Positions 1 through 5,416 of a stretch of DNA of 6,936 nt are shown one piece after another (the stretch's first letter is position 1; every line of letters starts with the position of its first letter). The notes under the pieces were generated by a model. It saw only the letters and a list, made by a program, of their open reading frames with translations. It was not told the origin of the DNA and searched no databases. This DNA comes from an uncultured Micrococcales bacterium. GTDB taxonomy: Bacteria; Actinomycetota; Actinomycetes; Actinomycetales; Microbacteriaceae. The position numbers and the translations under genes were made by a program. Location: contig CAIKYE010000244.1 in NCBI GenBank assembly GCA_903831585.1, forward strand, positions 1 to 6,936, written 5' to 3'.

Positions 1-1
1 C

Positions 2-538
2 GGAATTGCCCACGTCAAGCAAGCGGCTTCGATACCACGGGAAAAGCGTGCCGGAGTTAAAGTAAGCGCAATCATGGTTGACGCTTTGCGTGTGCCAGAG
101 ACCATGTCACTCGAGAAACTCATGGTCGAGTTGCGCGCCAAGGGTTTGCAGATGGCAATTGTCGCCGATGAATATGGTGGCACCGCCGGGATCGCAACTC
201 TCGAAGACCTAATCGAAGAACTGGTCGGCGAACTTGGAGACGAACACGATCGCGCGAAGCCTGGTGTAACTCGCGGAGCCAATTCGAGTGTTCTGTTTCC
301 TGGCATGATTCGTCCAGACGAGTTGCTAGAAATGGCAATCAAGGTTCCGGCAGACGGCGCCTATGAAACCGTTGCCGGTTACATCATGGCTCAGCTTGGG
401 CGCATCCCAGCGGTTGGCGATGAAGTGACAATCGACGGTGGTTCGCTTCGCGTTGAACGCATGGATGGCCGCCGAGTCGACCGCGTGCGCTTCAAACCCG
501 AATTATCTCTTGTTGAAGACGAGGTGCACAATGACTGA
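2..538 (+). CDS. CNNM/CorC-family (hemolysin-like) membrane protein, C-terminal part, 5' truncated
   Basis: The reading frame is open from base 2, so the gene starts before the window; 178 C-terminal residues are visible. They begin inside the CBS pair (GIAHVKQAA, then PREKR) and continue through a second CBS repeat with the family hallmarks VADEYGGTAGIATLEDLIEE and LVGELGDEHD. A CorC_HlyC (transporter-associated) domain follows, with YETVAGYI, LGRIP, GDEV and MDGRRVDRVR. Members of this family have an N-terminal DUF21/CNNM membrane domain, which would lie upstream, and are linked to Mg2+/Co2+ efflux or homeostasis; 'hemolysin' is a legacy name. An ATG at 74 is internal to the CBS region and is not the true start. 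The stop codon lies inside the start of the next gene (8-nt overlap), which implies co-transcription and probably translational coupling. Family assignment is firm; the transported ion is inferred. Confidence 0.93.
   Translation, partial: GIAHVKQAASIPREKRAGVKVSAIMVDALRVPETMSLEKLMVELRAKGLQMAIVADEYGGTAGIATLEDLIEELVGELGDEHDRAKPGVTRGANSSVLFPGMIRPDELLEMAIKVPADGAYETVAGYIMAQLGRIPAVGDEVTIDGGSLRVERMDGRRVDRVRFKPELSLVEDEVHND
521..524 (+). promoter_or_regulatory. Ribosome binding site fixing the start of the second CNNM gene
   Basis: GAGG lies 6 nt before ATG 531, inside the last codons of the upstream gene. It supports the short 344-residue product over a longer in-frame extension starting near 438, and fits translational coupling across the 8-nt overlap. 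Confidence 0.6.
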
Positions 539-1565
539 CGCCTGGGCTGGGATCGGCTGGTTTGCTGTGCTTTTGCTTGGAAATGCGTTTTTTGTAGGTG
601 CGGAATTTGCCGTGATGTCGGCAAGGCGAGCTCAAATCGAACCTCGTGCCGAGGCAGGAAGTCGACCCGCAAGAATCACAATCAAGGCCATGGAAAAGGT
701 TTCGCTGATGCTGGCCACGGTTCAGCTAGGCGTAACCATTTGTTCGTTACTGATCTTGCTAATTGTTGAACCTAGCGTTCACGAATTACTTCACCCACTG
801 CTGCATGACTTGGGCGAGTCGACCGCCAACGTAATTTCGTTTACGACAGCACTCGTAATCGTTTCGTTTATGCACGTGGTCTTCGGCGAGATGGTTCCGA
901 AAAACATTTCATTCTCGATTCCCGAACGTGCGGCACTGATTCTAGTGCCACCACTTTACTTTCTGGCTCAGGCTTTGAGGCCTGTGGTTGTCTCGCTAGA
1001 CATGCTTGCCAACGCCTGTCTTCGTTTGTTCAGGGTGCCAGTTAGAAGCGACGCTAACACCGCCTACACCCTCGACCAGGTCGAAGACATTGTCGAGCAC
1101 TCAACTCGCGAGGGTGTTTTGAACGACTCTTCTGGTGCTCTCTCAAACGCTTTTGAATTCACCGAGAAGAAAGTGCGCGATATTTCGGTTGCGCCAGCCA
1201 ACCTAATTTCATTCAACGAAACTGTGACACCGCGCGAAATCGAGCAAGCTGTTGCAAAGTATGGTTTCTCGCGTTATCCGTTAACCAGTGACAGCAATGA
1301 AATTGTTGGTTATGTTCACCTCAAGGATGTTATTGATCTGCGCGATGACGAAGTTGACGACCCGATTCCGGCAAAACGAATTCGCACCTTGATTTCTTTG
1401 CCGGCATCAATGGAGCTCGAAGACGCACTTGCTTCGATGAAACGCGTTGGCGCACACATGGCTAGATCTTTCGATCGCTCTGGCAAGTTGGTCGGGGTGC
1501 TCTTCTTAGAAGATATTCTCGAAGAGCTGGTCGGCGAAGTTCAAGACGCCACTCAGCGCGATTAA
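531..1565 (+). CDS. CNNM/CorC-family protein (DUF21 + CBS pair, no CorC_HlyC domain)
   Basis: This 344-residue protein belongs to the same family as the gene before it. Residues about 1-165 form the DUF21/CNNM membrane domain: NAFFVGAEFAVMSARR (18-33) in the first helix, further hydrophobic segments near 58-79, 99-118 and 132-165, and the diagnostic GEMVPKN at 119-125. Residues about 205-340 form a CBS pair, with YPLTSDSNEIVGYVHLKD at 249-266 and a C-terminal FLEDILEELVGEV. The protein ends there, so the CorC_HlyC domain of its neighbour is absent. Its length and domain content match the shorter partner of mycobacterial tandem pairs (Rv1841c type). I chose ATG 531 because GAGG (521-524) lies 6 nt upstream and the membrane domain begins at once; in-frame codons back to 438 only overlap the upstream gene. 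The role is probably divalent cation transport or regulation at the inner membrane; the ion is unknown. Confidence 0.92.
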   Translation: MTDAWAGIGWFAVLLLGNAFFVGAEFAVMSARRAQIEPRAEAGSRPARITIKAMEKVSLMLATVQLGVTICSLLILLIVEPSVHELLHPLLHDLGESTANVISFTTALVIVSFMHVVFGEMVPKNISFSIPERAALILVPPLYFLAQALRPVVVSLDMLANACLRLFRVPVRSDANTAYTLDQVEDIVEHSTREGVLNDSSGALSNAFEFTEKKVRDISVAPANLISFNETVTPREIEQAVAKYGFSRYPLTSDSNEIVGYVHLKDVIDLRDDEVDDPIPAKRIRTLISLPASMELEDALASMKRVGAHMARSFDRSGKLVGVLFLEDILEELVGEVQDATQRD

Positions 1566-1593
1566 AAACCTCGCGAGACCAAAACCTGCGCAA
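1564..1593 (-). terminator. Weak candidate intrinsic terminator after the ene-reductase gene
   Basis: Read on the minus strand, TTGCG (1593-1589) can pair with CGCGA (1575-1571), including one G-U pair, across a 13-nt loop. GG and a run of five T follow (1568-1564). The stem is short and the loop long, so this is a weak candidate. It occupies the 28-nt gap between the convergent CNNM and ene-reductase genes, where a terminator would be expected. A plus-strand hairpin CGCGA/TCGCG (1557-1575) is also possible but lacks a T run. Confidence 0.25.
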
Positions 1594-2679
1594 CTAAGGG
1601 GTGGTTGGCCACTTTCCGCGGGTGTACTGGTCTGGCCAGTAGTCAATCTCAACGCCCAACTCGGCTGCTGCACGCAGCGGCCAGTACGGGTCGCGCAGGC
1701 TGGCTCTAGCAATGGCAATCACGTCCACATAACCAGAAGCCAAAATCTTTTCGCTTTGGGCCGAGGTGGTGATCTGACCCACCGCCGCAACCGGTTGGTC
1801 AATAACCTCGCCGACACCGATTGCCAGCGGCACTTGGTAGCCGGGGCCAGAAGGAATCGTGACACCCGTGATTAGCCCGCCACTTGAGATGTCGAACAGG
1901 TCAACGCCTTCTTCGACACACCACTTTGCGACCTGCTGGGTCTGCTCGAGATCCCACCCGCCCTCGCTGTAATCGGTAGCAGAGAAACGAATCATCAGCG
2001 GCATGCCGGTTGGAATAACCGAGCGAATCGCTTTGCAAATTTCCAAAAGAATACGAGCACGTTTTTCAAGCGAGCCACCAAACTCGTCTGAGCGTTGGTT
2101 AGTTAGCGGAGACAAAAATTCGTGAATCAGATATCCGTGGGCCGCGTGAATTTCGATTGCATCAAAGCCGGCCCGCACCGATCTCTCGGCGGCGTTCTTG
2201 AACTGCTCTATGAGTTCATAGATTTCGCTAGTCTCTAGTTCGCGAGGATCTGCGTAACCTTCAAACGCTTCGCTTGTCGGTGAGATGCTCTGCCAACCGC
2301 CGTCCGCTGCGCTAACCATTCCGCGTTTGCCGTCAAAGCCACGGTGAGTCGAAGCTTTACGACCGGCGTGCGCCAACTGGATGGCCGACTTAGCGCCATA
2401 TTTCGCAATTCCCTCGGTGATTTTCTTCCAGGCCACGACATGTTCTTCGCCCCAAACGCCAGCACACCAAGGGGTGATTCGACCCTCGGGCGTCACAGCG
2501 GTCGCCTCGACGATGATCATTCCTGCGCCGCCGACCGACCGCGAGATGTAGTGCACCTGGTGCCAGTCATTCACAACGCCGTCTTGGTCTTCGCAAGAGT
2601 ACTGACACATCGGCGCGATGAAGATTCGATTTCGAATCTCGACGTCGCGCAATTTCAGCGGAGTGAACAATTTAGCCAT
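1594..2679 (-). CDS. Old Yellow Enzyme family NAD(P)H:flavin oxidoreductase (YqjM/NamA-like ene-reductase)
   Basis: This cytosolic FMN-dependent TIM-barrel enzyme is expected to reduce activated C=C bonds (enones, nitro compounds, electrophilic xenobiotics) with NAD(P)H. The 361-residue product aligns by eye with Bacillus YqjM throughout: NRIFIAPMCQYS (17-28), with Cys25 and Tyr27 matching the YqjM redox-tuning Cys and active-site Tyr; IQLAHAGRKAS (100-110); IEIHAAHGYLIHEFLSPL (175-192), with the substrate-anchoring pair His178/His181; DEFGGSLEKR; DISSGGL (263-269); and C-terminal QYTRG (351-355), whose Arg matches the inter-subunit arginine finger. It is longer than YqjM (338 residues), partly from extra residues around 113-130. 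ATG 2679 is preferred because AGAGAA lies 7 nt upstream and the protein then starts MAKLFTPLKLRD; an in-frame ATG at 2697 lacks such a site. The gene is probably monocistronic. Family is certain; the physiological substrate cannot be read from sequence. Confidence 0.94.
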   Translation of the reverse strand: MAKLFTPLKLRDVEIRNRIFIAPMCQYSCEDQDGVVNDWHQVHYISRSVGGAGMIIVEATAVTPEGRITPWCAGVWGEEHVVAWKKITEGIAKYGAKSAIQLAHAGRKASTHRGFDGKRGMVSAADGGWQSISPTSEAFEGYADPRELETSEIYELIEQFKNAAERSVRAGFDAIEIHAAHGYLIHEFLSPLTNQRSDEFGGSLEKRARILLEICKAIRSVIPTGMPLMIRFSATDYSEGGWDLEQTQQVAKWCVEEGVDLFDISSGGLITGVTIPSGPGYQVPLAIGVGEVIDQPVAAVGQITTSAQSEKILASGYVDVIAIARASLRDPYWPLRAAAELGVEIDYWPDQYTRGKWPTTP

Positions 2680-2713
2680 TCGATAATTCTCTATCATTTT
2701 GGGTCTGATTCAG

Positions 2714-2725
2714 TAGCGTTAGAAC
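2714..2725 (+). promoter_or_regulatory. Putative leaderless-type -10 box (TAGCGT) before the small ORF
   Basis: TAGCGT (2714-2719) fits the actinobacterial TANNNT -10 pattern and ends exactly 6 nt before ATG 2726, the spacing expected if transcription starts at the A of the start codon. No clear -35 element is visible about 17 nt further upstream. The same spacing occurs before ung. It could alternatively drive the glycosyltransferase gene at 2890 with a leader of about 165 nt. Confidence 0.35.
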
Positions 2726-2878
2726 ATGCCTACAACCCAGCCTCCCGCTCTGCTTTGTGGGCCAGAATCTAGCGCTAACCAGGACAGTCGAGGCGTTGTT
2801 GGCCCGGCTGCAGGCTCAAGCACCTATCCCGCGGCGATCATTCTCGGTGTGACCGGCACTATTCGGGCAGAAGGGTAA
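2726..2878 (+). CDS. Possible small protein of 50 residues, unrecognised
   Basis: An uninterrupted frame runs from ATG 2726 to TAA 2876-2878. It encodes a 50-residue peptide starting MPTTQPPALLCGPESSAN, rich in Pro, Ala, Gly and Ser, with one Cys and a mildly hydrophobic stretch (YPAAIILGVTGTI) near the C-terminus. I do not recognise it. Support: a TANNNT box 6 nt before the ATG, no stop over the full length, and an end only 11 nt before the glycosyltransferase start, in the same direction. Against: no Shine-Dalgarno site, no recognised family, and a length that can arise by chance at this GC content. If real it may be co-transcribed with the glycosyltransferase or act as a leader peptide for it. 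Otherwise the stretch is simply the 5' leader of that gene. Confidence 0.33.
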   Translation: MPTTQPPALLCGPESSANQDSRGVVGPAAGSSTYPAAIILGVTGTIRAEG

Positions 2879-2889
2879 TTGCTTTTCTC

Positions 2890-4140
2890 ATGACCGATAT
2901 AGATGTAGCGGCAAAACGCAAACCTTTTGAAAGCATCTGGCTTCTTCTGATTGCCGCATTCTTTGCACATCTCTGGTTGATTTACTCCGGCTTGCAATCT
3001 GCTAGCACGCCGATGGGTGACATATTGTTTGCCTATCAACCCTGGGTTCAATTCATGATCGATTCGCACAAGCTTCTCGGTGTCAATGTCGATTGGGTCT
3101 ATCCGTATCCGGCGATGATTCCGATGTGGGCGAGTGCCCTGATTAATCCGAATGATTTTCAAGCCGGATGGCTAAGCATCATCACCGCACTCGATCTTCT
3201 GCTGATTGCCATGATTGCGAATTTCGGGAAAGTAGATGCCGACTCTGTGCTGCGATTTAGCGCAGCATGGTTCTGGGTTTTCTTCTTGGTGGTTCTCGGC
3301 CCGGTTTCGATTTCGAGAGTCGATTCGTTCAGCGTGGTTGTCGCGCTGCTCGGTGTCATGGCACTGGTGAATCGCAAACTCAATAGTTCGACAGCATGGT
3401 TTGCAGTTGGTGCCGCCATAAAGATTTGGCCGGCTGCGCTACTAATTTCTGCCATGTCGGCCAGCAAATATCGGGTGCGAATCTTGATTGCAGCATCGAC
3501 GACCGCTGCGGTCGTCGTGGTGATCGGTTTCTTGCTCGGCGCAAACCTGAGCCTCTTTAGTTTCTTGACCAACCAAACCGAACGTGGCATTCAGATAGAG
3601 TCACCGATCGCAGGCTTCTTCTTGTGGGCGGGTGTTGCCGGGCTCACCGACAACGGACTCTATTACGACACCGTCATGATGACCTTTCAGGTTTCTGGTC
3701 AGGGTGCATCCGAGGTGGCCAGCCTGATGACGATTGCCATGGCCATTGCCCTGGCAATCACGGCCTTCTTGGCTTGGCAGGCCGCCCGAGCAGGTGCCAG
3801 CTATCGGTTGATCATGCCGGTTGCCGTGTTTACGGCAACTCTCGACCTCATCGTCTTCAACAAGGTCGGCTCGCCTCAGTTCGTTACCTGGCTGGCGGTT
3901 CCGGCAATTCTCGGCATTCTGTTCTCAGCTCCCAAGTGGCGACTGCCGGTCTTCGCGGTGATTGCAATCGCCCTGCTAACCAATTTGGTCTATCCGGTGT
4001 TTTACGAAGAGCTTCTGAAGTTGAATCCAGCGGCTCTAGCTTTGGTTTCGGCCCGAAACTTGCTCTATATCGCCCTGCTAGTTTGGGCGAACCTTCGACT
4101 GTCTGCTCTGGGCAAACGAGAAAAGTTGCCGGCTCTCTAA
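2890..4140 (+). CDS. Polytopic membrane glycosyltransferase, GT87/DUF2029-like (GT-C fold)
   Basis: The 416-residue protein has about 11-12 hydrophobic helices (roughly 15-33, 95-111, 122-140, 145-161, 168-187, 197-217, 238-253, 277-296, 305-324, 331-346, 351-369 and 383-401). After helix 1 a long loop carries PMGDILFAYQPW (41-52); its Asp44 sits where GT-C enzymes keep their catalytic acid. RVDSFSVVVALLG (143-155), AAIKIWPAALL (175-185) and GSPQFVTWLAVPA (327-339) match the conserved features of the GT87 group, which includes mycobacterial polyprenyl-phosphate-mannose-dependent mannosyltransferases. The likely role is transfer of a sugar from a polyprenyl-phosphate donor to an envelope lipid or glycan outside the membrane; donor and acceptor are unknown. 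ATG 2890 is the only usable in-frame start before helix 1. The nearest purine-rich site, AGAAGGG (2869-2875), is 14 nt away, which is long. The stop overlaps that of metX. No other glycan genes are adjacent. Confidence 0.75.
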   Translation: MTDIDVAAKRKPFESIWLLLIAAFFAHLWLIYSGLQSASTPMGDILFAYQPWVQFMIDSHKLLGVNVDWVYPYPAMIPMWASALINPNDFQAGWLSIITALDLLLIAMIANFGKVDADSVLRFSAAWFWVFFLVVLGPVSISRVDSFSVVVALLGVMALVNRKLNSSTAWFAVGAAIKIWPAALLISAMSASKYRVRILIAASTTAAVVVVIGFLLGANLSLFSFLTNQTERGIQIESPIAGFFLWAGVAGLTDNGLYYDTVMMTFQVSGQGASEVASLMTIAMAIALAITAFLAWQAARAGASYRLIMPVAVFTATLDLIVFNKVGSPQFVTWLAVPAILGILFSAPKWRLPVFAVIAIALLTNLVYPVFYEELLKLNPAALALVSARNLLYIALLVWANLRLSALGKREKLPAL

Positions 4141-5342
4141 CTATCGAGCAGTTGTTGCAACAGCGGTCCTACGGTTTCACGTTCAATCAAAAAGCCATCG
4201 TGGCCATAAGCCGATTCGACAACGTGCAGTTTGTTGCCAACCAACTTCGATTTGATTCCTTCGGCGATAACTCGCTGGCCTTCAATCGGAAACAGTCTGT
4301 CGCTCGAGATGCCAACGACCAAGACTGATGCGGTGATTTTGGCAAGTGCCGCAGCTATAGATTCGCGACCGCGAGAAATGTCGTGCGAGTTCATGGCGTT
4401 CACCAGGGTGATATAAGAATTGGCGTCGAAGCGTCTGGTGAATTTGTTGCCGTGAAAATCTAGGTAGCTTTCAACCGCAAAGCGCCCCGATCCACCAAGC
4501 GGATTTACGTTTGATTGCCAGGTTCGTTCGAATCGTTCGTTTAGTTCGCTAGGCGATCGATAGTTGAGCAGTGCCATTCTTCTGGCGAGTGCCAAGCCAC
4601 GGTGAGGTCCGAATCCAGGTTTGGCATCGTAATAGTGCCCCTGGTTAAAAGCTGGGTCTGTCATCACGGCTTCTACCTGAACCGAGTTCAAAGCGATATG
4701 GTCTGCCGAGGAAACGGGGGGAGCGGCTAGCACCGCAAGTCGTTCAACCGAATCGGGATACTCGATTGCCCACTCGAGGGCCTGCATTCCACCCATGGAT
4801 CCGCCGATAACCGCTGCCCAGCGGCTGACACCGATTTGCTCAGCAAACTGCTTTTGGGCGTTGACCTGATCGCGAATCGTGATGAATTCAAAGTTCGAAC
4901 CGTATTCGATTCCATTGCTAGCCAGCGAAGCCGGTCCGGTCGAACCCTGACAGCCGCCCAACATGTTTGGTGAGAGTACCCACCACTTGTCGGTGTCGAT
5001 CGCCAAGCCCGGGCCAATAATGCCGTTCCACCAGCCCTCGGTTGGGTGTGACTTTGACGCTGGCCCTGTTGCGTGCGAGTCTCCGGTCAGGGCGTGCAAC
5101 ACCAGAACAGCGTTGCTTTTGTCGGCGTTCGGTTCGCCCCAGGTCTCAAATGCGATTCTCGCCGAAGCGAGTTCACGCCCGTTTTCGAGCTTCAGGTTTG
5201 TGATTGGAGCAAACTGGCGGTCTCCGGATGGGTCGCCATCGCGCCACGCTCCTGTTGCCGGTGGGCGACCGATTAGCTGGCGACTCAGCTCTTCTGTGAT
5301 GAAGGCTGAAGCAACCGAGTCTTCAGAGCTTTGAAATTCCAT
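4137..5342 (-). CDS. metX: Homoserine O-acetyltransferase (MetX, alpha/beta-hydrolase fold)
   Basis: MetX transfers an acyl group, normally acetyl from acetyl-CoA, to the hydroxyl of L-homoserine. This is the committed step of methionine synthesis and occurs in the cytosol. The 401-residue product shows the full family signature (numbers from ATG 5342): LHALTGDSH (82-90), NMLGGCQGSTGP (126-137), the nucleophile elbow GGSMGGMQALEW (180-191) with Ser182, SSDRLFP (346-352) with Asp348, and YGHDGFL (379-385) with His381, giving a complete Ser-Asp-His triad. Length is near the family norm. ATG 5342 is preferred over an in-frame TTG at 5351 because GAGAGAA lies about 9 nt before the ATG and would abut the TTG. 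The gene follows the M20 amidohydrolase after 74 nt on the same strand. No metY or metB is in view. Some MetX-family enzymes use succinyl-CoA; I cannot exclude this from sequence alone. Confidence 0.96.
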   Translation of the reverse strand: MEFQSSEDSVASAFITEELSRQLIGRPPATGAWRDGDPSGDRQFAPITNLKLENGRELASARIAFETWGEPNADKSNAVLVLHALTGDSHATGPASKSHPTEGWWNGIIGPGLAIDTDKWWVLSPNMLGGCQGSTGPASLASNGIEYGSNFEFITIRDQVNAQKQFAEQIGVSRWAAVIGGSMGGMQALEWAIEYPDSVERLAVLAAPPVSSADHIALNSVQVEAVMTDPAFNQGHYYDAKPGFGPHRGLALARRMALLNYRSPSELNERFERTWQSNVNPLGGSGRFAVESYLDFHGNKFTRRFDANSYITLVNAMNSHDISRGRESIAAALAKITASVLVVGISSDRLFPIEGQRVIAEGIKSKLVGNKLHVVESAYGHDGFLIERETVGPLLQQLLDS

Positions 5343-5351
5343 AGACGGCAA

Positions 5352-5358
5352 TTCTCTC
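5352..5358 (-). promoter_or_regulatory. Ribosome binding site deciding the metX start
   Basis: On the minus strand GAGAGAA lies 9 nt before ATG 5342 and immediately before the alternative TTG at 5351. The spacing therefore supports ATG and a 401-residue protein rather than the 404-residue form. Confidence 0.5.
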
Positions 5359-5377
5359 GCAAGTCATGCGAATTGCG
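5358..5377. repeat. Short inverted repeat upstream of metX
   Basis: CGCAA (5358-5362) and TTGCG (5373-5377) are exact inverted copies separated by 10 nt, just upstream of the metX ribosome binding site. They could be half-sites of a regulator or a small leader hairpin. At 5 bp per arm, chance is a serious alternative. Confidence 0.3.
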
Positions 5378-5380
5378 TAA

Positions 5381-5400
5381 TGGCCGGCAATGGTGGCCGG
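5381..5400. repeat. Tandem 7-bp repeat TGGCCGG in the amidohydrolase-metX gap
   Basis: TGGCCGG occurs at 5381-5387 and 5394-5400 with the 6-nt spacer CAATGG, a 13-nt period. The inner part can also fold as CCGGC (5384-5388) / GCCGG (5396-5400) with a 7-nt loop. No T run follows on the minus strand, so it is not a convincing terminator. It could be an operator or RNA structure in the 74-nt gap before metX. The presence of the repeat is certain; a function is not. Confidence 0.5.
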
Positions 5401-5416
5401 GGTAATGGTTGGTAAC

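Noticed and set aside
438..530. Upstream extension of the second CNNM gene to 438.
   Set aside because: The extra 31 residues lie entirely within the upstream gene and add no membrane or signal feature. ATG 531 has a well-spaced GAGG.
2680..2697. Earlier ATG (2697) for the ene-reductase, adding six residues.
   Set aside because: No Shine-Dalgarno sequence precedes it, whereas ATG 2679 has AGAGAA at 7 nt and yields a typical family N-terminus. A leaderless start at 2697 is not fully excluded.
2759..2805. tRNA-like or small RNA structure suggested by GGGCCA (2759-2764) pairing with TGGCCC (2800-2805).
   Set aside because: No cloverleaf arms, T-loop or anticodon arrangement can be traced, and the loop between the arms is long. 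It is probably incidental pairing.
3624..4328. A 234-codon plus-strand frame overlapping the glycosyltransferase and the end of metX.
   Set aside because: It is out of frame with the glycosyltransferase, crosses into antisense metX, and its translation has no recognisable domain or coherent membrane pattern. It is a shadow of real genes.
5343..5351. TTG start for metX, adding three residues.
   Set aside because: The GAGAGAA site would directly abut the TTG but is properly spaced for ATG 5342.
5343..5416. SAM riboswitch or McbR-type operator upstream of metX.
   Set aside because: The gap is too short for a complete known SAM riboswitch aptamer plus expression platform, and I do not see the inverted TAGAC...GTCTA pattern of McbR sites.
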